A DNA stretch of 6,272 nucleotides, taken from positions 1 to 6,272 of the forward strand of contig DAOWNK010000193.1 in assembly GCA_030642635.1 (NCBI GenBank). The letters run 5' to 3'. The notes under the pieces are model-generated. The model worked only from the letters and a program-made list of their open reading frames with translations, had not been told where the DNA came from and did no database searches. Source of the DNA: Pirellulales bacterium. Its GTDB lineage: Bacteria; Planctomycetota; Planctomycetia; Pirellulales; Thermoguttaceae. The translations under genes and the position numbers were made by a program. Of the stretch, positions 1 to 5,179 are shown piece after piece (position 1 is the first letter of the stretch; each line of letters starts with the position of its first letter).

Positions 1-1
1 T

Positions 2-559
2 GCCGAACTGGTCCGCCGACAATCCGGACAGTTGACCAATTACAGCAATCTGGCACGCAAGGTGAATGTATCGGTAGGCACCGTCCGCCGGTGGCTTTCG
101 GCCTTGGAGTCGTTGTATTATTGCTTTGCGATCCGGCCGTGGTCTCGAAACGTATCAAAATCCCTCAGAAAAACCACTAAAACTTATTTGCGAGACTGGT
201 CGCTCGTGGATGACCATGGCGCAAAATTGGAAACCTTCGTCGCCGCGCACTTGCTAAAGGCGGTCCAGTGGTGGGAAGACATCGGGCTGGGAGACTACGG
301 CCTGTTCGATCTCAGAGACAAGCAGAAACGCGAGGTGGATTTCCTCGTCACACGGAATCACCAGCCATGGTTATTAGTCGAGGTCAAGGCATCCGGCCGG
401 AAACATTTAAGTAAATCGCTGATCCACTTTCAAAAACAAACGCAGACGCCGTACGCCTTTCAGGTTGCCTTCGATATGCAGTTCGTCGCCGCCGATTGTT
501 TTCAGTCCGGCGAGCCGATGATTGTTCCCGCTGCAACGTTCCTTTCGCAACTTGTATAA
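2..559 (+). CDS. AAA_14/DUF4143-type ATPase, C-terminal part (5' end off window)
   Basis: The frame is open to the left edge, so the N-terminal ATPase module lies outside and 185 residues are visible. Residues about 13-48 read as a winged-helix DNA-binding-like segment (NVSVGTVRRWLSALESLYY), as found between the AAA and DUF4143 parts of this family. Residues about 60-130 fit DUF4143, with YLRDWSLVDDHGAKLE followed by REVDFLV and LLVEVKAS. E77, D113, E127 and K129 match the spacing of a PD-(D/E)xK nuclease-like core, which the family is known to resemble; whether it cuts DNA is not shown. The TTG at 32 is not taken as the start because homologous-looking sequence continues upstream. Members are widespread accessory ATPases of poorly defined role, often near mobile or toxin genes. 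It converges on rloB, 185 bp away. Family call fairly sure; function unknown. Confidence 0.8.
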   Translation, partial: AELVRRQSGQLTNYSNLARKVNVSVGTVRRWLSALESLYYCFAIRPWSRNVSKSLRKTTKTYLRDWSLVDDHGAKLETFVAAHLLKAVQWWEDIGLGDYGLFDLRDKQKREVDFLVTRNHQPWLLVEVKASGRKHLSKSLIHFQKQTQTPYAFQVAFDMQFVAADCFQSGEPMIVPAATFLSQLV

Positions 560-615
560 ATCCGATGTGTTTAGCGGCCGTCGGTACGGCGGCCTTTGTT
601 CCAAACCACGGAAGC

Positions 616-701
616 CCAAACACCCCCGGATTGCAATACGGGGGGGATTGTAGCGGTTTCCCCAATGACTTCCCCCCGGACCGCAGTCCGGGGGCGTTTG
701 G
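616..701. repeat. Pair of inverted 32-bp palindromic units (REP/BIME-like), possible bidirectional terminator
   Basis: Unit 1 is 616-647 on the plus strand and unit 2 is 670-701 on the minus strand. Aligned in the same orientation, 26 of 32 positions match, sharing CCAAAC(A/G)CCCCCGGA, then TGC, then CGGGGGG. Each unit folds on itself. In unit 1, 623-628 pairs with 639-644. In unit 2, 673-681 pairs perfectly with 686-694 over 9 bp around a CGCA loop. The outer arms 616-630 and 687-701 also pair with each other (14 of 15), so one large cruciform is possible. The element sits between the convergent DUF4143 gene and rloB, where it could stop transcription from both sides, but neither side has a real T-tract. 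Two inverted palindromic units with a conserved outer tail recall bacterial interspersed mosaic elements; the classical GTAG-type REP tail is not seen. The structure is certain, the function inferred. Confidence 0.7.
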
Positions 702-727
702 ATGTGATTGAAACTTGGTCCTACGCA

Positions 728-756
728 TTCTCCCCGGCCCTGGCCTACTTCAGATA
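728..756 (+). repeat. 29-bp direct repeat, distal copy (overlaps the rloB stop)
   Basis: This stretch matches 2885-2913 in the same orientation at 26 of 29 positions (differences at 734, 747 and 748). It contains CGGCCCTGGCCT, an imperfect dyad GGCC-CT-GGCC. On the minus strand it supplies the last codons of rloB (TAT CTG AAG) and its TAG stop. Past that stop the same frame continues ARAGENA and ends at TAG (721-723), closely matching the ARAEEK tail of HydC. No similarity extends beyond the 29 bases on either side. It is best explained as a duplicated or carried-over hydC 3' end, a possible attachment-site half. Confidence 0.75.
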
Positions 757-1380
757 GACGTCGGCGCGAATACTCTCTGTCAGTCGCCAGACACCCGTTG
801 TCGGGTTTCTCCCTTCCTCGTTGGCCGCCTTGGCATCCTTCTCCAAACGCGATGCCCGCCGAACAGCCGCGTCATATCCGGCCGCGTAATTGGAGTAATC
901 GACATGTTTGTCGTAGTTGGGGATGTGTTGCTTCATCCTGCTCTGTAAAACATCTCCGCACTTCATCCCAGGTTGGTCGGCAAAATGCAGACATAGCCAA
1001 AGTTCGAAACATGGGTTTGAAACTGCGAGTTCAAAGCCGTTGTCTCGCGCCATTTGCTTCGCGTTTGAAAAATTCGGGTGATTGTCACGGTCAAAAACAC
1101 ACCACACTTTGTCGTAGCGAAGGTTGTCGTCCTTCTCCCTGCTGGCTCGTTTTTTCGCTTCGTTTCTGAGTTCTTTCGCAGATTCAACAATCGTCCTCGG
1201 AAGAGTACCAGCATCGCCTACTACTTTGATACGGACTCGCGGATTCTTGGTGGCTCTTACGAAACCATTCAGATACTCCGGCTCGGTTGCTTCGCCCTCC
1301 GTAACAATCAAAATAACCGGCTTGGGGTCCTTGAAAGGCTTTCGTCTCGCTTGGCGACGCTGTCGGTTTCTCTTTCCCAC
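745..1380 (-). CDS. rloB: RloB/AbiLii-like TOPRIM-type defence protein
   Basis: A 211-residue protein with a very basic N-terminus (KRNRQRRQARRK) and the RloB family pattern: VTEGE at about 26-30 with E34 close behind, WCVFDRDNHPNF at 93-104, AVSNPCFELWL at 119-129, and NPTTGVWRL near the C-terminus. The TEGE glutamate plus the D97-x-D99 pair look like the metal-binding residues of a TOPRIM fold, suggesting a nuclease; this is inferred from motifs. Family members are encoded beside RloA ATPases in restriction-linked loci and in AbiL-type abortive infection systems. The start is GTG (1378-1380), 6 bases after the rloA stop, with GGAG overlapping the end of rloA, so translation is probably coupled. 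Length is normal, so the protein appears complete. Its last three codons and stop fall within a repeat shared with the end of hydC, so its natural C-terminus may have been altered by a few residues. Confidence 0.85.
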   Translation of the reverse strand: MGKRNRQRRQARRKPFKDPKPVILIVTEGEATEPEYLNGFVRATKNPRVRIKVVGDAGTLPRTIVESAKELRNEAKKRASREKDDNLRYDKVWCVFDRDNHPNFSNAKQMARDNGFELAVSNPCFELWLCLHFADQPGMKCGDVLQSRMKQHIPNYDKHVDYSNYAAGYDAAVRRASRLEKDAKAANEEGRNPTTGVWRLTESIRADVYLK

Positions 1381-1386
1381 TGCGAT

Positions 1387-2652
1387 TCACTCCGTTATCC
1401 ACGCCATGTCGCCCAGAAACGGGATTGCGCCATATCTTCCTTGCAAATATCCGCGCTCCAGATTCTCCGCCTTGCGGGGTTTGTAATCCGTCAGCGGATA
1501 GAGCGTCGACGCACCTTCCTTGTCCTTCTCCGTAAACCAAACCTGATCGCGCCGCAGCGGCGGTTCGCCAAGCGTCGTGCCCAATAGGTTCGTATCATGC
1601 GTCGTGAACACAATCTGGGCATTGTTGGGGTTTGTCTTGGGGGAGTTAAACATTTTCACAATTGCCAATCCCAGCGAAGGATGCAGGTTGGATTCCAACT
1701 CATCGACAAGCAAAAGCCCTCCTAAATCGAGACCTAGAAAAACTGAAGGGGCCATTTGAAAGAGTGCCTTCGTTCCTCCCGACTCCTCCTCGAAATCCAG
1801 CCAAGAGTCATCGTCGTCGGCTTGGTGCTGCAACAGGATTCGTGGCCGCCGAAGTGTACGCCCTCGGCGTTCTTCTTCGCTATCAATTCTCTTGATGTTA
1901 ACAATACCGGTGTCAGCTGCTTTCAGTAGCTGCCCAACACGTGTCGCTGGAGTGTCGTCTGCTTGGTCGCTTGCGAAAAGCGACAGCTGCCTTTCATTAG
2001 ACGAAAAGAACATCTCCGGGACAAACCCCGCGTGGAAGATCGACAATCTGCGACCTAGAACGTTGACGGGGATGATTACACCAAACCAAGCATAAAGCGA
2101 CCTGAGCTGGCTATGTCCATGCTGAGCGGCAGCCGACAGAAATAGTGCGTTCGGACGAGTGACTTCTTCAACGGCGTCGTTCGGCCCCTTCATGTGCTCG
2201 CCAAACTTGAACCGGTCGCCTTCCCGCTCGAACCACACTTGCTTGCGATTGTTGGGCCAAGCAAATAGCCACTCTTCTCCCACGACTTCATCGTCTACAG
2301 TAAATCCATATACATACTTGGTTCCCCCAACCAAGAACGAAGTTTCGAACATCGACGGTTCATTGCGTTTATCTCCCCACGCAAACGCAGTTCGAGGAAT
2401 GCCACCCTCCGGCTCCCATTGTCGGTGCGAAGAGATGACGGCTTCGCGCATGAAGGCCAGCGCAGCCAGCACATTGCTCTTGCCACTGGCGTTCGCACCA
2501 TAGATCACGGCTGCCGGCAGTAGGCTCTCGCCATGACCGGCAACGCTACGCGGCCGTGGGTCGGAAGATTCGCCAATCCGCCCTGCTTCCAACGTCAGCG
2601 CCTGCTCGTCCCGTAGCGATCGGTAGTTCTCAACTCGAAATTCAATCAACAT
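1387..2652 (-). CDS. rloA: RloA-like ABC/SMC-type ATPase of an RloAB (AbiL-like) system
   Basis: A 421-residue ATP-binding protein. It opens with MLIEFRVENYRSLRDEQALT, the standard first strand of AAA15/AAA21 OLD-like and RloA ATPases. Walker A is GANASGKS at 52-59; an ABC signature-like segment ESGGTKAL lies at about 290-297; Walker B is LLLVDELE at 313-320 followed by HPSL; the switch region is FTTHD at 349-353. The C-terminal stretch KPRKAENLERGYLQGRYGAIPFL is typical of the RloA group. A longer open frame reaches 2865, but the ATG at 2650-2652 is chosen because the conserved N-terminus begins there and AAAGGTGA lies 4-5 bases upstream; the 71 extra residues show no family similarity. It probably binds or licenses RloB and senses infection by ATP-dependent conformational change, as proposed for related ATPase-TOPRIM pairs. 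It is encoded upstream of rloB in one transcript. Confidence 0.88.
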   Translation of the reverse strand: MLIEFRVENYRSLRDEQALTLEAGRIGESSDPRPRSVAGHGESLLPAAVIYGANASGKSNVLAALAFMREAVISSHRQWEPEGGIPRTAFAWGDKRNEPSMFETSFLVGGTKYVYGFTVDDEVVGEEWLFAWPNNRKQVWFEREGDRFKFGEHMKGPNDAVEEVTRPNALFLSAAAQHGHSQLRSLYAWFGVIIPVNVLGRRLSIFHAGFVPEMFFSSNERQLSLFASDQADDTPATRVGQLLKAADTGIVNIKRIDSEEERRGRTLRRPRILLQHQADDDDSWLDFEEESGGTKALFQMAPSVFLGLDLGGLLLVDELESNLHPSLGLAIVKMFNSPKTNPNNAQIVFTTHDTNLLGTTLGEPPLRRDQVWFTEKDKEGASTLYPLTDYKPRKAENLERGYLQGRYGAIPFLGDMAWITE

Positions 2653-2656
2653 TGGT

Positions 2657-2664
2657 TCACCTTT
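2657..2664 (-). promoter_or_regulatory. Ribosome binding site deciding the rloA start
   Basis: On the minus strand AAAGGTGA ends four bases before the ATG at 2650-2652 (AGGTG to ATG spacing is 5). It supports the internal ATG over the farther upstream in-frame start at 2865. Confidence 0.65.
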
Positions 2665-2686
2665 TGCCTGAGCATCTACCCACAGT

Positions 2687-2739
2687 ATCGACCAAAACGG
2701 CTCCTTCCGCAAGTATACTGCGCAAAATCGGTCCAAAAC
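2687..2739 (-). promoter_or_regulatory. Candidate rloAB promoter/operator region
   Basis: On the minus strand TATACT (2717-2712) is a 5-of-6 match to a sigma-70 -10 box, about 60 bases before the rloA start; no convincing -35 box is seen 16-18 bases upstream. The -10 lies within the 8-bp palindrome AGTATACT (2712-2719), flanked by CGCA and GCG in opposed orientation. Two similar words flank it, ATCGACCAAAAC at 2687-2698 and ATCGGTCCAAAAC at 2727-2739 (plus-strand reading), 40 bp apart. The arrangement would suit a repressor covering the promoter, but no regulator gene is visible and the words could be coincidental. Confidence 0.3.
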
Positions 2740-2839
2740 CCTATTTGCGGCAAGTTTTAGCCTAGTTTCTGCTATGTATATGCCCTGGTCGAGGTCATCG
2801 TTTCTCGTTGATAGACCCTTGATAGTGAAGGAAATAGAT

Positions 2840-2870
2840 CCGCCGCTTACGCGTCGTGCAAGCACGGCGG
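2840..2870 (-). terminator. Possible weak terminator hairpin after hydC
   Basis: CCGCC-GCTT (2840-2848) pairs with AAGC-(AC)-GGCGG (2860-2870), giving 9 bp with a two-base bulge and an 11-base loop. It begins about 10 bases past the hydC stop on the minus strand. The sequence after it (ATCTATTTCC) is only mildly T-rich, so termination would be weak and read-through from the hydrogenase operon into rloA is plausible. Confidence 0.3.
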
Positions 2871-2880
2871 CTAAATGGCG

Positions 2881-3423
2881 TCACTTCTCCTCGGCCCTGG
2901 CCTTTTTCAGATACTCCTCCAACAGCAGCGGCACCTGGTCGGGCGTGACGTTGCCGTGGATTTGCTCGTCGATCATCACCACCGGCGCAAGGCCGCAGGT
3001 GCCCAGGCATCGTGAGCCTTCGAGCGTGAAGATGCCGTCGCTGCTGGTCTCGCCCCAGGTTATACCCAACTCGTCCATGATTTTCTGCGCGACCCGATCG
3101 GCGCCGTTCACGTAACAGGCGGTGCCCAGGCATACGTTAATCATAAACTTTCCACACGGCTGAAGACGGAAAAAGTGATAGAAGCTGGCCACACCGGCTA
3201 CCTTGGCGGCGGGTATCTGCATCAACTGCGCCACGGCGTCGAGGTGCTTTGCGTCGAGGTAGCCAAACTCGGCCTGGACCTCGTGCAGCACGGCGATCAA
3301 TTGACTCTCCGGGTGCTCACCGGCGCGGCATTGCTCGATAAACTCGACGATCGGCTTGCTCAGCGCAGCTTTGCTATCGGTCTGCACTTGTTGCCAATTG
3401 TCGGTAGCGGTGGAAACGGTCAT
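2881..3423 (-). CDS. hydC: HydC/HndA, NuoE-like [2Fe-2S] subunit of NAD-linked [FeFe] hydrogenase
   Basis: A 180-residue protein of the 24-kDa NuoE family. An N-terminal helical bundle (about 24-80, with LHEVQAEFGYLD and VAGVASFYHFF) is followed by a thioredoxin-like [2Fe-2S] domain. The four cluster ligands are visible as C98-x4-C103 (CLGTAC) and C139-x3-C143 (CLGTC). The subunit relays electrons next to the flavoprotein HydB in a soluble complex. Its ATG (3421-3423) overlaps the hydA stop in ATGA, a translational-coupling arrangement. The gene is the last of the three hydrogenase genes here, whereas NuoE-like genes usually precede the NuoF-like gene. Its final codons form one copy of the repeat that recurs at the end of rloB, so the extreme C-terminus (KKARAEEK) may derive from insertion of the neighbouring cassette. 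The cluster domain is unaffected. Confidence 0.93.
   Translation of the reverse strand: MTVSTATDNWQQVQTDSKAALSKPIVEFIEQCRAGEHPESQLIAVLHEVQAEFGYLDAKHLDAVAQLMQIPAAKVAGVASFYHFFRLQPCGKFMINVCLGTACYVNGADRVAQKIMDELGITWGETSSDGIFTLEGSRCLGTCGLAPVVMIDEQIHGNVTPDQVPLLLEEYLKKARAEEK
2885..2913 (+). repeat. 29-bp direct repeat, proximal copy (3' end of hydC)
   Basis: This is the hydC-side copy of the repeat at 728-756 (26 of 29 identical). On the minus strand it encodes YLKKARAEE just before the final lysine and TGA of hydC. Its central GGCC-CT-GGCC dyad is conserved in both copies. Whether this copy or the distal one is the ancestral hydC tail cannot be told from the window alone. Confidence 0.75.
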
Positions 3424-5177
3424 CTGATACCTCGCGGCAACTTGGCCTGGTAATGTGTATGGAGCAATCGGTGTGCCTTTTCGGAACCCGGCGCGTCCAG
3501 ATAGGCGCTGTACACCTCGTTTACGGCCGGGTTTTCGTACGATTTGCGCAGTTTTTTGCCGCGGTCGATTGCGTACAACGCCCCGGCACGTTTACGCAGC
3601 AGTTCGGGGTCGAGCACCTTTACACCCTCCGGCGGATACGGTTGCCCGCCGCCGCCGACGCATCCGCCGGGACAGGCCATTACCTCGATCACGTGGAATT
3701 GCTCTTTGCCTTCGATTACCTTATCGAGCAGGATTTTGGCGTTTGTTATTCCGTTCGCCACGCCGACGTGGATGTTGTGTTCTCCTATGGCGACGTACGT
3801 TTCGCGCAACCCCTCGACTGCACGGACCTCGTTAAATTCGAGCCGGTCGGCCGGCTTTCCGGTGATCAACTCGCCGGCTGCCCGCAACGTGGCTTCCATC
3901 ACACCGCCGGTGGCGCCGAAGATATCCCCTGCGCCGCTGGAGATACCCAACGGCGCGTCGAACTCGCCGTCGGACAGAATGCCGAAATTTATGCCGTAGC
4001 ACTTTATCATCCAGATCAGTTCCCGGGTGGTGAGCACGGCGTCGGTGTACGGCACGTCTTCGGCGAGGAAGTGCTCGGGCCGGCGCGATTCGTACTTCTT
4101 CGCCACGCACGGCATTATCGCCACGACGTAAATCTTCGCCGGATCGATGCCCTGCTGCTCGGCGTAGTAGGTTTTGATGAGCACCGATAACATGCTCATC
4201 GGCGAGCGGCACGTCGAGGCGTGCGGGATCAACTCCGGGTAGAACTTCTCCATAAAGCTGATCCAGCCGGGCGAGCAGGAGGTGATCATCGGCAGCGGAC
4301 CGTCTTTCAGCCGGGCGAGGAACTCGTGCGCCTCCTCGACGATGGTCATGTCGGCGCCGAAGTTCGTGTCGAACACGGTGTCGAATCCCATTCGCCGCAA
4401 CGCGGTTACCAGCTTGCCGGTGGCCGGCGTACCGGGTGGGAATCCGAAACCCTCGCCGATGGCCGCCCGAATCGACGGAGCGGTCTGGACTACCACGTGT
4501 ATATTCGGGTCGGCCAATGCAGCCCAAACGTCGTCCGTGCTGGATTGTTCCAGGAACGCGGCGGTCGGGCAGACGTTAATGCACTGGCCGCACTGGATGC
4601 ACACCGAGTCGTCCATGTTTGCCAGGTGTGCCGGACCGACGACCGTGTGAAACCCGCGCCCGTGCTGGCTTAGATTATGCACACCTTGGATTTCTTCGCA
4701 CACCCGCACGCATCGGCCGCAAAGGATGCACTTTTCCGGGTCGCGGACGACCGCGCAGCTTGAATTCTCGATAGGCAGCCGCTTCCGTTCGCCCTCGAAC
4801 AGCCGCCGCCGTACGCCCATGGCGTAGGCCAGGTTTTGCAGCTCGCAGTTGCCGTCGCGCTCGCAGGTCTGGCAATCCTGCGGGTGATTGTCCAGCAGCA
4901 ACTCGACGATATCGCGCCTTGCCCGGCGAATCTCCGGCGAGTTCGTCTGCACCTCCATGCCTTCCCATACCTGCACGCTGCACGAGGCCATGTAGAAATC
5001 CACCCCGGCCACCTCGACAATGCACACGCGGCACGATCCGGCCAAACTAAGGTCCGGATGGTAGCACAGCCGTGGTATGTGGATTCCCAGCCGATCGGCG
5101 GCATCCATGATCGTCGTGCCCTCGGGCACTTCGATCCGATTGCCGTCGATGGTAAGCGATATGGTTTTTTTGGGCAT
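3420..5177 (-). CDS. hydA: HydA/HndD, catalytic [FeFe] hydrogenase subunit (group A, NAD-linked type)
   Basis: A 585-residue enzyme for reversible H2 oxidation and proton reduction. Domains in order: ferredoxin-like [2Fe-2S] with C38, C49, C52 and C66; a His-Cys3 [4Fe-4S] site with H98, C102, C105 and C111; two [4Fe-4S] sites with C150/153/156/160 and C193/196/199/203; the H-cluster domain from about 225; and a small-subunit-like C-terminal tail (about 525-583). H-cluster motifs are TSCSPGW (299-305), MPCVAKKYE (355-363) and EVMACPGGCVGGGGQP (498-513). The first differs from the textbook TSCCPxW, and an extra cysteine, C323, lies in STCRSP. Length fits HndD-type subunits; the extra C-terminal [2Fe-2S] domain of the Thermotoga enzyme is absent. 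The ATG at 5175-5177 is chosen because the [2Fe-2S] domain starts there and hydB ends two bases upstream; an in-frame extension to 5663 only shadows hydB. The ribosome binding site is weak (GGTGA, about 13 bases away), suggesting coupling to hydB. Confidence 0.95.
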   Translation of the reverse strand: MPKKTISLTIDGNRIEVPEGTTIMDAADRLGIHIPRLCYHPDLSLAGSCRVCIVEVAGVDFYMASCSVQVWEGMEVQTNSPEIRRARRDIVELLLDNHPQDCQTCERDGNCELQNLAYAMGVRRRLFEGERKRLPIENSSCAVVRDPEKCILCGRCVRVCEEIQGVHNLSQHGRGFHTVVGPAHLANMDDSVCIQCGQCINVCPTAAFLEQSSTDDVWAALADPNIHVVVQTAPSIRAAIGEGFGFPPGTPATGKLVTALRRMGFDTVFDTNFGADMTIVEEAHEFLARLKDGPLPMITSCSPGWISFMEKFYPELIPHASTCRSPMSMLSVLIKTYYAEQQGIDPAKIYVVAIMPCVAKKYESRRPEHFLAEDVPYTDAVLTTRELIWMIKCYGINFGILSDGEFDAPLGISSGAGDIFGATGGVMEATLRAAGELITGKPADRLEFNEVRAVEGLRETYVAIGEHNIHVGVANGITNAKILLDKVIEGKEQFHVIEVMACPGGCVGGGGQPYPPEGVKVLDPELLRKRAGALYAIDRGKKLRKSYENPAVNEVYSAYLDAPGSEKAHRLLHTHYQAKLPRGIR

Positions 5178-5179
5178 TG

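Larger units (their letters stand above)
728..2913 (-). mobile_element. Candidate inserted rloAB defence cassette bounded by 29-bp direct repeats
   Basis: The direct repeats at 728-756 and 2885-2913 enclose exactly two genes, rloA and rloB, plus their upstream spacer. The outer copy on the hydrogenase side is the end of hydC itself, so insertion at the 3' end of hydC would leave that gene functional. This is the usual outcome when site-specific elements use a gene's 3' end as target. Sample lines from the interior have about 48-52% GC against about 62-67% in the hydrogenase genes, which supports separate origins. Nothing inside encodes an integrase, transposase or recombinase, so movement would need help in trans or occurred by another recombination route. 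That this is a mobile unit is inference; the repeats and gene content are directly visible. Confidence 0.45.

Noticed and set aside
32..34. TTG as start codon of the left-edge gene
   Set aside because: The frame stays open to position 2 and the residues upstream continue naturally into the domain, so the gene is simply cut by the window.
560..744. A small gene in the spacer between the convergent genes
   Set aside because: Open frames here are shadows or short and cross the palindromic repeats; nothing coding can be supported.
1078..1587. Plus-strand open frame of 169 codons across the rloB/rloA junction
   Set aside because: Antisense to two recognised genes, with no family motif or ribosome binding site.
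2653..2865. 71-codon N-terminal extension of rloA
   Set aside because: No similarity to the family, while a good ribosome binding site precedes the internal ATG, where the conserved MLIEFRVENYRSL begins.
3453..4190. 245-codon plus-strand open frame antisense to hydA
   Set aside because: A shadow of the high-GC hydA gene; it shows no recognisable motif and conflicts with the well-supported gene on the other strand.
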